Assembly (NCBI GenBank): GCA_021186555.1
Contig: JAJKFL010000012.1
Location: 19,355,711-19,419,710, forward strand
Direction of reading: 5' to 3'
Source of the DNA: Reticulitermes speratus
Lineage: Eukaryota; Arthropoda; Insecta; Blattodea; Rhinotermitidae
Length of the DNA stretch: 64,000 nt
Within the stretch, counting starts at the first letter, position 1. Each line of letters begins with the position of its first letter. Below, piece after piece: positions 20,532 to 30,910 of the stretch. The notes below the pieces were generated by a model. The model ran no database searches, was not told the DNA's origin, and saw only the letters and a program-made list of their open reading frames with translations. The position numbers and the translations under genes are program-made.

Positions 20532-23264
20532 TTAGAGCAGCATATGTTTAGTCCGTTTGTGTTTATATCGCCTATACATGTCCATAAGGTCATGGAGAGA
20601 GTAGTTTCCTATGTCGCCAATCAATGGATTCGGATGATACAGGCAGTGGGTATAAAACCTCTCTGCAAGATGATGGACACATGTTTGAAGAACGTCAACT
20701 CCTAAGGTACTATGGAGGAGGGGAATTGGAGTGTTACGAGGAGAGTTCGAGATAACCCGTAAACATTTGTTTTGTACTGTTTGAAGGGTGCGAAAGTTTG
20801 TAGCGCTGGTTGAACACCAGACTGGGGCCGCGTATGTTAGTGTAGATCTGATAGAAGCCCGGTACAGCTGAAGCTTTGTGTTCACTGTTAGCGTGGAATC
20901 CCTGGCTAGGAGGGGAAATATGTTCGCCAAGTAGCCTAGCGCAGTGTGAGACGTTCTCCTGATGTGCGTTGTGAAGGTAAGAGTAGGAGTTAAATGTAGT
21001 CCCAAGTACTTGACTTCAGTTGACCATGGGATCTCCTGTTCATCTATACAGAGTCTTGCAGGGGGTAGTGGCCTTCTCTTGGTGAAAATGATAGCTTCCG
21101 TCTTGGTGGTGTTTACCCGGAGCCGCCATCTCGTAAAGTACTTTATGATCCGGTCCACTGCTATGTTGAGCCTGCGAGTGATAGTATCCGTGCGCCAGGA
21201 CTGCGTGAGTAGTGCTGTATCGTCTGCATAGAGAGCCAGTTGGACATGTGGGATGCGTGGAATATCAGATATGTATAACGTAAAAAGAATGGGAGATAGG
21301 ACAGCTCCCTGCGGGAGCCCGGCTAGTTGTATTCTACTGGAAGAAGGTGCTCCGTCTACGACCACCACAAATGATCGGTCTGTGAGGTATGAATGGAGAA
21401 AGGCGATTAGATATGCCGGGAAGTTGTATTTGATGAGTTTGTGGAGCAGACCCCGGGTCCATACTGTATCGTACGCCTTTTCTATATCCAACAGTACCAT
21501 ACCCGTATGTTTGTTGATATTATACCCATGCGTGATGTGGTCAACAATTCGTGCCAGTTGCGCAACGGTTGAATGACGTTTTCGGAAACCGAATTGCTCA
21601 TTCGGAATAAGACTATTCCTACGTGCATATCCGTCCAGGCGTTTTAATATCACCCGTTCCAGTAGTTTGCTCAGTGCGCTAAGGAGGCTGATTGGTCTGT
21701 ATGAGGCTGGGTTAGCTGGAGGCTTCTGATGCTTCCGGATGGCTATAACTTTGGCCTGTTTCCATGTCCTCGGGAAATGGCCGAGGGTCAATGCGGAGTT
21801 AAATAATGAGGCCAGATGACTTATTGTGGCTGTAGGAAAGTGACGCATCAAGTTGGGTGTTATTCCGTCCTCACCCGGGGCCGTGCGGCGTTTAAGGGAT
21901 GAGATATATCTTCGTATTTCCGTGATGCTGACGTGAGGAAAGTCTGAGACGCCGAGCCTATGTCGTTTGATAAACGTATGAAGCACACGATCCACTCCTC
22001 TAGAGTGGGGCGTAGATTCCATCGGTATTGTTTGACTGTGAATGCGCTCAAACCTGTCGGCGAGTATTTCTGCTTTGTCTGCAGCTGTGTATATCTGCAC
22101 TCCGTTGTCGAACAAGGGCGGGATGGGGGCGGGTGGTTTTTGAAAGTATCTCACTATTTTCCATAATGTCGCTTTTTGTGGATGTAGTGTTCCCAGAAAA
22201 GTGGTCCACTTTTCATTTTGATACCTTTGAAGGAGGGCTGCGACCAGCCGGTTGATGATGGAGAGAAGTATAGCAAACACCTGTAGTCGAGATCTCTGAA
22301 ATCGCCGGCGGATGTAGTTTCGGAACTTCACAATCGCTCCGATGGACGGTGGGAAACAGATATGCTGCCGTTTGATTTCTTTCCTCGGTATAGCTGCAGC
22401 CGCCGCCTGTAATACCGATGCCGTAAAGTAGTGTACTGCCCTGTCGAGATCTGTATCATTGCGGATGTGGGGGCGTTGAGCGAGAAAGTGGTTTAACCGT
22501 GAGCGGTAAAGAGGCCAGTTTGCTTGTCCATAATCCAGGACCGTTCGATTCTCTTTTGTCCTATGATGGACACGTAGTTTACACACTACCGGGTTGTGAT
22601 CTGATGATAATGCCGGTATGGAGTGGGGTGTCGACATGTGGCACCCTCGTGATAGGGCAATATCAAGGACACTGCTCTGCCCCCGTGGATGCACATATGT
22701 AGGGAGTTCCGGGGGATAGATTGTCACCGATCGTTCTATACTGTAGTCCAGCAGTACTCTACCGTTCCTGTTTGTTGTGGTACAGTTCCAAGCCGGGTGT
22801 TTACTATTGAAATCGCCAAGGAGGACGACCGGGCTTTCGTTGGAGAAAACTGTCTCCAGATCTTCGCGGCAGAGCGTATTGCCTGGAGGATTGTACCCCG
22901 AGACGATCAGTATCCGCTGTCGCTGTGGAAGATGGATATATACCGCCACCGTTTCTAGTGTTGTTGTGTCAGGTAGAATAAAGTGGTCGTGCCTTACGCA
23001 GTGTTTTACGAGTAGCATGACTCCTCCCCCGTGTTGATTCCTATCTGTCCGATAGATGTTGAATCCAGGGGCAGAGAATTTGCGTTTTGTATTGAGTTTT
23101 GTTTCACAGACGGCTGCCACATCGATATTATGGAGATTTAAGAAGTGCAATAACTCTGTTTTTCTCAGTGCGATGGAATTTGCGTTCCAGTGTAGTAGTC
23201 TTAGATTTCGGCTTACGGAGATTGCGTAAAGAACCCCATTATGGTGTCTACGATGATCAGTGTT
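20532..23264 (-). CDS. LINE ORF2: endonuclease and reverse transcriptase
   Basis: Makes the target nick and copies the element RNA at the insertion site in the nucleus. The frame is open from 23264, but the first ATG lies well inside the endonuclease domain (near 23018). The conserved start LRLLHWNANSI is encoded just upstream of a TTG at 23150 and has no ATG before it. Counting from that TTG codon (872 residues to the stop): apurinic-type endonuclease 1-195 with CETK (Glu16), GDFNSKHPAWN (112-122) and SSDHNP (182-187); reverse transcriptase about 390-700 with LLDIEKAYD (Asp555), GLPQG (611-615) and catalytic YADD (641-644); then a C-terminal LQTVQNKCLRVI segment. No RNase H. The frame overlaps the end of ORF1 by 52 nt in the -1 frame, so ORF2 probably depends on reinitiation, a non-AUG start or frameshifting. 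No internal stop or frameshift is seen. Confidence 0.93.
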   Translation of the reverse strand, partial: NTDHRRHHNGVLYAISVSRNLRLLHWNANSIALRKTELLHFLNLHNIDVAAVCETKLNTKRKFSAPGFNIYRTDRNQHGGGVMLLVKHCVRHDHFILPDTTTLETVAVYIHLPQRQRILIVSGYNPPGNTLCREDLETVFSNESPVVLLGDFNSKHPAWNCTTTNRNGRVLLDYSIERSVTIYPPELPTYVHPRGQSSVLDIALSRGCHMSTPHSIPALSSDHNPVVCKLRVHHRTKENRTVLDYGQANWPLYRSRLNHFLAQRPHIRNDTDLDRAVHYFTASVLQAAAAAIPRKEIKRQHICFPPSIGAIVKFRNYIRRRFQRSRLQVFAILLSIINRLVAALLQRYQNEKWTTFLGTLHPQKATLWKIVRYFQKPPAPIPPLFDNGVQIYTAADKAEILADRFERIHSQTIPMESTPHSRGVDRVLHTFIKRHRLGVSDFPHVSITEIRRYISSLKRRTAPGEDGITPNLMRHFPTATISHLASLFNSALTLGHFPRTWKQAKVIAIRKHQKPPANPASYRPISLLSALSKLLERVILKRLDGYARRNSLIPNEQFGFRKRHSTVAQLARIVDHITHGYNINKHTGMVLLDIEKAYDTVWTRGLLHKLIKYNFPAYLIAFLHSYLTDRSFVVVVDGAPSSSRIQLAGLPQGAVLSPILFTLYISDIPRIPHVQLALYADDTALLTQSWRTDTITRRLNIAVDRIIKYFTRWRLRVNTTKTEAIIFTKRRPLPPARLCIDEQEIPWSTEVKYLGLHLTPTLTFTTHIRRTSHTALGYLANIFPLLARDSTLTVNTKLQLYRASIRSTLTYAAPVWCSTSATNFRTLQTVQNKCLRVISNSPRNTPIPLLHSTLGVDVLQTCVHHLAERFYTHCLYHPNPLIGDIGNYSLHDLMDMYRRYKHKRTKHMLL

Positions 23265-24409
23265 TTATCCATCGGGTTTTGTGCGGCCTGAAGTTGATTT
23301 GCCAGCGTTCGCAGAGCTACACATACCCGTTGTAGATTCAGTGTGGAGAGAATCGATTTGAGAGATTCGATTATCGAAGGTAATGTTTGGGTGTCCTGTG
23401 GACTAGGTTGTTTTGATGTCACTTGAGCCCAAGTTGGAGCTTGGCGTTTTGCCTCGGGTGGAAGTCGAAGCGGCGGAAACTGCGATTGCGTCAGTGGTTG
23501 GTGATTGGTTCTGGTCGATGGACGAGGCAGTCGGCGGTTTCGCGATTCCAGTTGTTTAATGTACACCGGACATCCCGTATGATTTGCCGGATGTTCCCCT
23601 CCGCAGTTCACGCATTTGGGTGGGGCTGTAGCTGGCTTCTGGCAGTCCTGCGTTGAATGTGATTTGTCGCATTTGACGCATCTGGTTGGACGGCCACAGT
23701 ATGCAGAAGAATGACCAAACTGTTGACACTTAAAGCATTGTTGGATCGGTCTCGGATTTTTGTACTTATCCCATTGGACGATACAGTGACATACGTTTGT
23801 GATCTTATACACTTCACGGAGGTCCGTGCCGGTCTGGAAAGTGACTATAAACACAGGATATTTATGTTGAACCTGCGCCGTTGACTTATCCGTTCGGACA
23901 ATTTGCCTTATTTTTTCCACTTTTAGGTTTTTAAGTTCCAGCTCTTGCTGAATTTCCTCCACTTCGACTGTAGGCGGCACCCCCTTCAGGGCCACTCTCG
24001 GTTGTACCTCCGTTGGAAGTGGGTACGTGTGATATGCTAAATTAGCCTTTTTAATTTCTTGAAGTAGGATGTTATAGTCTCCTTCTGTTTTCGTGTATAG
24101 TAATAACCTATTTAACTTGGCTTTTACTTCTACAGGTGCTGTTAGTTTTTCATTTAATGTTTTGAGTGTGGTTGTATGATGGGTCAGATAACTATACAGG
24201 ACTATTGGAGGAATCCTGGACTTACGTTTTGGGGTTGAAGTCACTGAGTCGGTGTTCTCTGTTTCGGAGGCACTGTCTGATAAAACTTCGAAGTAGTTAG
24301 GGGATTCAAATGAAGTCCCTGCTTCGTCCTCATGTTGTCGTCTGCCTCGTTTCCTTTTGGATCCCTGGTCGGGACGGTAGTCTGGAGGCATTACTCCCGT
24401 TAGCCTCAT
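23213..24409 (-). CDS. LINE ORF1: gag-like RNA-binding protein
   Basis: Binds the element RNA and packages it with ORF2 protein. I chose the ATG at 24409 (MRLTGVMPPDY), giving 398 residues; the frame is open further upstream but only through a GTG at 24493. The N-terminal part is charged and low in complexity (KRKRGRR). It is followed by a PRE_C2HC-like region (about 130-205, ALKGVPPTVEVEE). Three zinc knuckles come next: CFKCQQFGHSSAYC (225-238), CVKCDKSHSTQDC (244-256) and CVNCGGEHPANHTGC (266-280). The rest is Pro/Gln-rich. This arrangement is standard for Jockey-clade ORF1. Intact in this copy. Confidence 0.92.
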   Translation of the reverse strand: MRLTGVMPPDYRPDQGSKRKRGRRQHEDEAGTSFESPNYFEVLSDSASETENTDSVTSTPKRKSRIPPIVLYSYLTHHTTTLKTLNEKLTAPVEVKAKLNRLLLYTKTEGDYNILLQEIKKANLAYHTYPLPTEVQPRVALKGVPPTVEVEEIQQELELKNLKVEKIRQIVRTDKSTAQVQHKYPVFIVTFQTGTDLREVYKITNVCHCIVQWDKYKNPRPIQQCFKCQQFGHSSAYCGRPTRCVKCDKSHSTQDCQKPATAPPKCVNCGGEHPANHTGCPVYIKQLESRNRRLPRPSTRTNHQPLTQSQFPPLRLPPEAKRQAPTWAQVTSKQPSPQDTQTLPSIIESLKSILSTLNLQRVCVALRTLANQLQAAQNPMDKTLIIVDTIMGFFTQSP

Positions 24410-24547
24410 GTTGCCCACTTCACTTGCCCTATCTATCACTAGGTACTGGTCCCGGCGTACAATCACTCGATTGCCGCCGGCACTAGGAAACACAACACAC
24501 CACTCCCACTAGCACTCGTCAAGCACAGCGTATCGTACGTCCTACCC

Positions 24548-24558
24548 TCATCGACTCT
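24548..24558. repeat. LINE target-site duplication, right
   Basis: TCATCGACTCT, identical to 20308-20318; marks the 5' end of the element at 24547. Confidence 0.9.
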
Positions 24559-24559
24559 A

Positions 24560-25275
24560 CTCTCCAATTCGAACAGCGACTTTACGTAATCTTTTAAGTT
24601 TTTTTTTCAAATTCTGTCCAGAAGGGCAGCTGGGGTCATGAAAAGGGGCCCATTAAATTCCGATTACCTTCTAGAGGTCGCTAGAGTTTTAGGTGCGCAC
24701 AGTACTAGATCGAGTTCATTATGACAACGGTGCGCACCCACAATTTCCATGGGGAGGGGGGGGGGTGCTAACTCTGAGGCTAAATATAATTTGTTTTGTT
24801 TTAAAAGTTACGTTATAAAAATCAAGTCTTACGTATAACTTAACAAGTCTGGCAACTGCATTTATATACATAAAAGTGTAGCTACATATTTCATGACTCG
24901 TATAATTTAAATCACAAGGTATAACCTTCTGTTTTTTTTTAAATTTTATCTAACACATCGTAAGTTGTTTTATTTTATTTTCCAATTCAAATGTACTAGT
25001 CATCAGCCGATTTTAGTGGCTGATTTCGGCTGAAGGGTAAATCACGTAACACGTTTGATATAATCATGTCTGCAAAATCTGTGCCTTTTAAATTTAAATT
25101 TGGGGGTGAGGGGCCTGCCGGGCTGCAGCTCCTGCCCACCCCCTTGGGCGCGCCCCTGCCCCCAGGATTTTCGTCGGTCAGTTTTGTTACAAGTGGGTAC
25201 TTGAAAAGTCGCGGGTACAGTGTGGTGATACTACCGCGCATAAACACATCTATAGTGACATATTGCCTGTACCAG
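24560..25275. other. No gene recognised; G-rich and C-rich patches
   Basis: Holds a G-run near 24750-24765 and a GC-rich stretch at 25100-25165 with GGGGGTGAGGGGCC and CCACCCCCTTGGGCGCGCCC. The latter looks repeat-derived but matches nothing else in the window. Confidence 0.4.
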
Positions 25276-25350
25276 TAAACTAACCAGCTCCGTGGAGAAC
25301 AACCTTATTGAGAAACTGATGGTCGCTCAGCTAATCAAGGGATACTTCCT
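25276..25350 (-). mobile_element. LINE 3' UTR fragment
   Basis: AACTAACCAGCTCCGTGGAG, TTGAGAAACTGATGG and CTCAGCTAATCAAGG match, with divergence, the LINE tail at 25954-26030. Confidence 0.5.
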
Positions 25351-25354
25351 TTGT

Positions 25355-25950
25355 TATACTGGAAGTTTATAGTGAACTACATGGTTAAACTACCCTCAGT
25401 CGAAGAAGAGAAGTAGTGGACAGTTACTTGTCTGATGGCGTAGCATTAAGAACATAGCGTCACTCGTCAGGAAATCTCATACAGAATAATGGTTAATATT
25501 TAAAACTGTTTTTGTCTCTTCTTCCTCTGCCGCAGATATTTTCTCCTCTTGTCCCGCCTATGTGGCCCCCCAAATGAGCTTTGTAATTTAGTTCAGTAAA
25601 CAGTTCCTTCCGCTTCTGGTACATGGCATTTTCCGCATCAAGTAGAATTTCTCTGTATAGGATGTCAGTGACGCCTCTTTTTTGTAACGGAAAGGGAATG
25701 TGTCGTCATGTAGTGTTTAGTGAGCTAAGGAAGCAAGGAAAACACCTTTTTCCGGGTTTTTGCAAAAGTAATCGTGATGATGTTAATTAACATACCTCTG
25801 CGACGTAACGTTCAGCACAGCAAAGAACATCGAACACATAGAGGAACAGGGTGTCATGTAGACTGACGTATTTGGAATTACTTCCTTGGCTGTCTACATG
25901 AGAGCAGCCAGAAAGCATAGACAGTATATTGAACAGGTCAGAGGGTTATG
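25355..25950. other. No gene recognised
   Basis: Unique-looking DNA between two LINE-tail fragments. Confidence 0.4.
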
Positions 25951-25953
25951 GGT

Positions 25954-26315
25954 TAACTAACTAACTCCATGGAGCAGAGTCCTTCTTGAGAAGCTAACAG
26001 GTCCTCAGCTAGTCAAGAAATTCCCCGAAAAACCCGAAGGTTTATTACCGCATTCACAATAGCCCGCCACCTGTCCCTATCCTGAGCCATATCAATCCGG
26101 TCTATGCCCCCATCCCACTTCTTGAATATCCATTTTAATATTATCCTCCCATCTAAGCCTGGATCTTTCAAGTGGTCTCCTTCCCTCAGGTCTCCCTACC
26201 AAAATGCTGTATGCACCTCGCCCCTCCCCCATACGTGCTACATGCCCCGCACACCTCATTCTTCTTGATTTGATCACCCGAATAATATTTGGTGATGAGT
26301 ACAGATCATTAAATT
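25954..26315 (-). pseudogene. LINE ORF2 C-terminus and 3' UTR
   Basis: On the - strand the frame 26277-26092 reads [19 protein letters not shown], then [19 protein letters not shown] and IKMDIQEVG. This is the conserved C-terminal tail of a non-LTR retrotransposon reverse-transcriptase protein common in insects. The 3' UTR follows to 25954 (CTCAGCTAGTCAAGAAATTC in complement). 5'-truncated, as is usual for dead LINE copies. Confidence 0.85.
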
Positions 26316-26319
26316 AGAG

Positions 26320-26500
26320 GATTTTGGGCTGTCAGTAAAAAATTATATATATCTTGTGTGCGGTAGATCGAGCTTTCTTCTTTTTACATTATGACACAGG
26401 ATTAGCTTCTTTGCCAGCAGAATTTTATTGTATAATATTTTCTGTTGCATTCTTTACTCGAAAATATAGTAGCGTTCTGACCTAGGAATAGGTAAACTGA
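26320..26500. other. Spacer, nothing recognised
   Basis: AT-rich; lies between a LINE tail and a SINE-C fragment. Confidence 0.3.
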
Positions 26501-26506
26501 AGGTGT

Positions 26507-26636
26507 ATGGGTGCATGAAGGTACATCTCCATGCATTCTTAAACTTCGCACTAGATGGTGGTGAGCGGTCAGCTTCATGCACATGGTACCCATTGGACAG
26601 GAGGCTGGATGGGCCCCAGATTCTGTCTTGACGCAC
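26507..26636 (-). mobile_element. SINE-C fragment
   Basis: Contains GAGCGGTCAGCTTCATGC, GTACCCATTGGACAGGAGGC and GGGCCCCAGATTCTGTCTTG, the central block of the SINE-B/C group. The head is missing. Confidence 0.6.
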
Positions 26637-26681
26637 ACTAATTAGGTCATTGGAAATTTTTTACTGGCCCCCTTTTTATTT

Positions 26682-27360
26682 CTAGTGAGTACCACTGCTA
26701 TATCTACGTTAGAATTGTCTTGATCTGTCCTGTTATTGACCTCTGTCGTCTAGTGAGTACCACTGCTATATCTACGTTAGAATTGTCTTGATCTGTCCTG
26801 TTATTGACCTCTGTCGTCTAGTGAGTACCACTGCTATATCTACGTTAGAATTGTCTTGATCTGTCCTGTTGTTGACCTCTGTCGTCTAGTGAGTACCACT
26901 GCTGTATCTACGTTAGAATTGTCTTGATCTGTCCTGTTATTTACCTCTGTCGTCTAGTGAGTACCACTGCTATATCTACGTTAGAATTGTCTTGATGTGT
27001 CCTGTTATTGACCTCTGTCGTGTAGTGAGTACCACTGCTATATCTACGTTAGAATTGTCTTGATCTGTCCTGTTTATTGACCTCTGTCGTCTAGTGAGTA
27101 CCACTGCTATATCTACGTTAGAATTGTCTTGATCTGTCCTGTTATTGACCTCTGTCGTCTAGTGAGTACCACTGCTATATCTACGTTAGAATTGTCTTTA
27201 TGTGTCCTGTTATTGACCTCTGTCGTCTAGTGAGTACCACTGCTGTATCTACGTTAGAATTGTCTTGATCTGTCCTGTTATTGACCTCTGTCGTCTAGTG
27301 AGTACCACTGCTATATCTACGTTAGAATTGTCTTGATGTGTCCTGTTATTGACCTCTGTC
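26682..27360. repeat. Minisatellite, 68-bp unit, 10 copies
   Basis: The unit starts CTAGTGAGTACCACTGCTAT and ends TTGACCTCTGTCGT. Ten units fit almost exactly in 679 bp; one has an extra T. Differences are single bases (TATATC or TGTATC, GATCTG or GATGTG). No spacers between units. Confidence 0.95.
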
Positions 27361-28369
27361 GCCTCTCGAGCAGACTGCAGACCGTTATGAAGTAACTTAA
27401 CACAACTTCCTGTTTTTACACTTTTTCGAATGAATAAACTGGTCAGAAAATTAACGGTCAAAATATGTATAACGCGTGGATTTTTTGTTGTTCTCTATGG
27501 TTGTTTGTTTGGAAGGCGTGTCAGTGTGTCCACACACACGTAGTAAAACAGTATGGCGAATTAACGTATTCACAGTGATGACGTGTACCCTTGTGAATTG
27601 CCTGAAGGCGACTTTATTCTAAGAGAAACAATACAAAACACAGTCGGCTTCAAATTTGCACAGGGTAGGCGCCTAACATAATATCAACCTTTCAGTTCTG
27701 TCGGCATTCACTGAGTGATGCATATTTTGTAAACCTACGTATAAGAAATGGTAATTACGGTTTTATCAGTGTCTTGATTCAAATTGTTTTACTTCCAGAT
27801 TTTCAATTAGCGTTTTAGAATACTTATAAAAAAGTGAGCTTTGTTTTATGTTACGAGAAGGCTCTTGACCTGTGAAACAGGAAGTCTCCACCACAGATGC
27901 TTTGAGAACTAGTAAGCCTCGAAATATACATAGTATTTTAATCGCAACGTGGAGGCGCTTTCATGTACTTCGTACGTTGTTAAATTGAAATTTCAGTTCC
28001 AGGCATATTGCATTCGACATTACAATCAAAATTTGATCTAGAGGTACATTTTTTGACAGCGACCAACACAGTAATACCAACTAAACAATGCATTCCAGTA
28101 CCGTTTTTTATTTTTGTCGTAACTTACGTCTTCATTTGGATTCCATAGTAAAGACTGGCAAGCCTACAAATAGCATCTATGCAAAATTTGATTATTTCAT
28201 TACTGAAATCGCTTGCTAAATCCTACAGATTGCTTCAGAAGCACACGGTTTGATGCGTCTTTTATTCAGTTCTGTCCAATGGCGCTACTGACCGATACGG
28301 TCCAAAACCTGCTGTTTTCCGTCTGTCTAGTTCTTTTTTCTAAAGACAAGGTAGGAGAACTGTTTGGAC
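27361..28369. other. No gene recognised
   Basis: AT-rich unique-looking DNA between two minisatellites. Confidence 0.4.
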
Positions 28370-29109
28370 TGGACGTCATTTAGTACCAACACCTCTACCT
28401 ATACACTGGACGTCATTTAGTACCAACACCTCTACCTACACACTGGACGTCATTTAGTACCAACACCTCTACCTATACACTGGACGTCATTTAGTACCAA
28501 CACCTCTACCTATACACTGGACGTCATTTAGTACCAACACCTCTACCTACACACTGGACGTCATTTAGTACCAACACCTCTACCTATACACTGGACGTCA
28601 TTTAGTACCAACACCTCTACCTATACACTGGACGTCATTTAGTACCAACACCTCTACCTATACACTGGACGTCATTTAGTACCAACACCTCTACCTATAC
28701 ACTGGACGTCATTTAGTACCAACACCTCTACCTACACACTGGACGTCATTTAGTACCAACACCTCTACCTATACACTGGACGTCATTTAGTACGAACACC
28801 TCTACCTATACACTGGACGTCATTTAGTACCAACACCTCTACCTATACACTGGACGTCATTTAGTACGAACACCTCTACCTACACACTGGACGTCATTTA
28901 GTACCAACACCTCTACCTATACACTGGACGTCATTTAGTACCAACACGTCTACCTATACACTGGACGTCATTTAGTACCAACACCTCTACCTATACACTG
29001 GACGTCATTTAGTACCAACACCTCTACCTATACACTGGACGTCGTTTAGTACCAACACCTCTACCTATACACTGGACGTCATTTAGTACCAACACCTCTA
29101 CCTATACAC
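28370..29109. repeat. Minisatellite, 37-bp unit, 20 copies
   Basis: The unit starts TGGACGTCATTTAGTACCAA and ends CACCTCTACCTATACAC. Exactly 20 units occupy 740 bp with no indel. The only variants are TATACAC or TACACAC (units 2, 5, 10, 14), a TACGAAC change (units 12, 14) and two singletons. Each unit contains an AACGTC/GACGTC-type site. Confidence 0.97.
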
Positions 29110-29149
29110 GACAACACAACCAGAAAAAAGGGCAGATCTGCGTCTGTGC

Positions 29150-29365
29150 CTCTAGAGGGATTCAAAGCCACCTTCCCATTGTCCGAGCCGAAGTCAGTGC
29201 GGCCACCGACATCACCGGTTACTCTGGTGGCGTGACGTAATAGTGAGTGAACGCGAACGCTATTGGACCATCAGCAGCAAGTACAGGTGTCGGTGAGATA
29301 GCCGGTCGATCCGTCACGGGAATTAGGTTTATCTCAGTTTGCGAGCGTGCATGTATGTATGCATG
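29150..29365 (+). promoter_or_regulatory. CpG-rich promoter-like block
   Basis: Directly right of the 37-bp array. Dense in CG (GTCGG, GCGAACGC, GGTCGATCCGTCACGG). It contains a CRE-like TGACGTAA (about 29234), an inverted CCAAT (ATTGG, about 29263) and an arthropod initiator-like TCAGTT at 29334-29339 followed by GCGAGCG. It matches no repeat family in the window. If it is a promoter, transcription would run to the right. No first exon could be confirmed. Confidence 0.3.
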
Positions 29366-29369
29366 AGTG

Positions 29370-29995
29370 AGTGAGAGAGTGAGTGGCCTCTGAACTGAAC
29401 AGTGGACGTGTTTGAATTCAGCCTGCAGCTAATTTAATTAATGTGCTGATACATATCGCTCGAGCGAGGTGAAAGAGAGAGAGAGAGCCACAGGTTGTCG
29501 GCACACTCAAGCACCATAATACACAGATGAATATATTCTGATTTATCGTTGATGGAACGGAGTACAGCTCAAACATTTCAGAGCGTTTTATACAATTATT
29601 GGTACAGAACGTATGGGATCAAATCCCTTTCCAATTGCACTGCTCTGCTTTGTAAGTTATAGCGGATTAAAGAACTTTTTTTTTTCAAACTGTCCGCTCA
29701 CTGCACATTTTCTTCGTTGCAAACAAGTAATTAAAAGGCATGAATATCATGTCGGTAGATTTTGATCACACTACACGGTATCACATCCCAGAATACGGTA
29801 CTGTTCATAGTCACGGCCGTGAGAACGTGAACGTGATGTTTTGCAACTAACAGCTAGCTCTGTCGATAATAATTCTCATTGAGAATATGAAGGTAACAAA
29901 GCTGCGCGATAAATGCCCTGCTCTTTATGGAACGTAGAAACGCATTGCCATTAACAAGATCTTGCCACTGGACCCTCTCAAGTCCATACCTTTAC
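29370..29995. other. No gene recognised
   Basis: Contains a short GA repeat (29470-29487); otherwise unique-looking DNA. Confidence 0.4.
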
Positions 29996-29999
29996 ATTT

Positions 30000-30300
30000 A
30001 CCTTCTTTAAAGTTGATTTAATATCCCGTCTATGTCCAGGTCTCCCAGGTAGTTTCTTTCTTTCATGTTTTGCACAATGTTTTACTCATCCGACCACTTC
30101 ATCCTCCTTTAGTTGAACACGCCAGTAATACTTCATTCATTCTGCAGTCTGTCTTACGACAGGTCCGTAGCCTCTTCCAAAGCGAGTTCTCCACAGGGTG
30201 AGATCTAGTGCTTCCTCTTTCAATTTCCAGTATCTTTTCTTTTCCTTAAGGTCATCCAGTAGCTGCTTACGTCTTCTCCCGCGTTGTCCCGTCATTAATA
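30000..30300 (-). pseudogene. Very old LINE C-terminal relic
   Basis: Keeps the spacing of the LINE tail motif set (CTATGTCCAGGTCTCCCAGG, TAGTTGAACACGCCAGTAAT, TCCACAGGGTGAGATC) but at low identity. It would be unrecognisable without the copies at 11.4 and 26 kb. Confidence 0.4.
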
Positions 30301-30387
30301 CTTAGTGCAAAAATTCTGAAACCGTTCGTCTGTTTAACTTTCTCCTCATATTAGTGAAGTTGTCCCTGTGCATAATTCAGCACTACG

Positions 30388-30655
30388 CCATTAAGTGATG
30401 TGAATGATTGAAGGAATAGCTCCACATATTCTTTAACTCAGCACTAGTTGGAGTTGAATGGTTACCTTCACGCTCCGGCCGCTCAACTCCTGCAGGACGA
30501 TAATTGAATAAGAGACCAGATGGTTCCCAGAGCCGGTGTGGACGCTGCAGGAAAGAGAAACATCTCTTACTGCTGTTGGAAATCGGACTCCTAAACCTCT
30601 TTTCTTTAACACGTAGCCTAGTCACTGCACCAACTGAGCTACCCCAGCTCCACTT
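30388..30655 (-). mobile_element. SINE-C copy, full length
   Basis: Head at the right: GGGGTAGCTCAGTTGGTGCA in complement, a good tRNA-like A box. The body has GAATGGTTACCTTCACGCTC, AGAGACCAGATGGTTCCCAG and GTGTGGACGCTGCAGG. No clean flanking duplication. Confidence 0.7.
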
Positions 30656-30910
30656 CCCCTCTCATAAGTGTAGATACTATCCTCAGCACCCTAAAAGCTA
30701 GACACATGTCTGTGACACAATATATTATATTTTTATATTGTTGTTAAATGTTTCGTCAGTTTAATCATAATTTTGATTTGTTACCAAGCTGTCAGATACC
30801 TGAATGGGAACATACTGTGACCTTGTACCCACCCCCTCTCTAATCCTATTGGCTGTCGTCACATCGCACGTTTCCCCACCCCGCTATGCTGTCCAGTTTC
30901 TTTGTCAACA

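Larger units (their letters stand above)
20319..24547 (-). mobile_element. Full-length Jockey-type LINE, 4.2 kb
   Basis: Non-LTR retrotransposon in reverse orientation with every expected part. There is a short 5' UTR (24410-24547), a gag-like ORF1, an overlapping ORF2 with endonuclease and reverse transcriptase, a roughly 200-bp 3' UTR and an A tail seen as T at 20318-20328. The 11-bp sequence TCATCGACTCT occurs immediately outside both ends (20308-20318 and 24548-24558), which defines the insertion precisely and argues against 5' truncation. Both frames lack internal stops, so the copy looks young. Absence of an RNase H domain and the three-knuckle ORF1 place it in the Jockey group. Confidence 0.95.

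Noticed and set aside
20000-25000. Possible long terminal repeats around the reverse-transcriptase gene
   Set aside because: No terminal repeats; the ends are an A tail and an 11-bp target duplication, and the protein has an apurinic-type endonuclease, so it is a LINE.
26682-29109. Regularly spaced repeats that might suggest a CRISPR array
   Set aside because: Units are contiguous with no variable spacers, in a eukaryotic setting.
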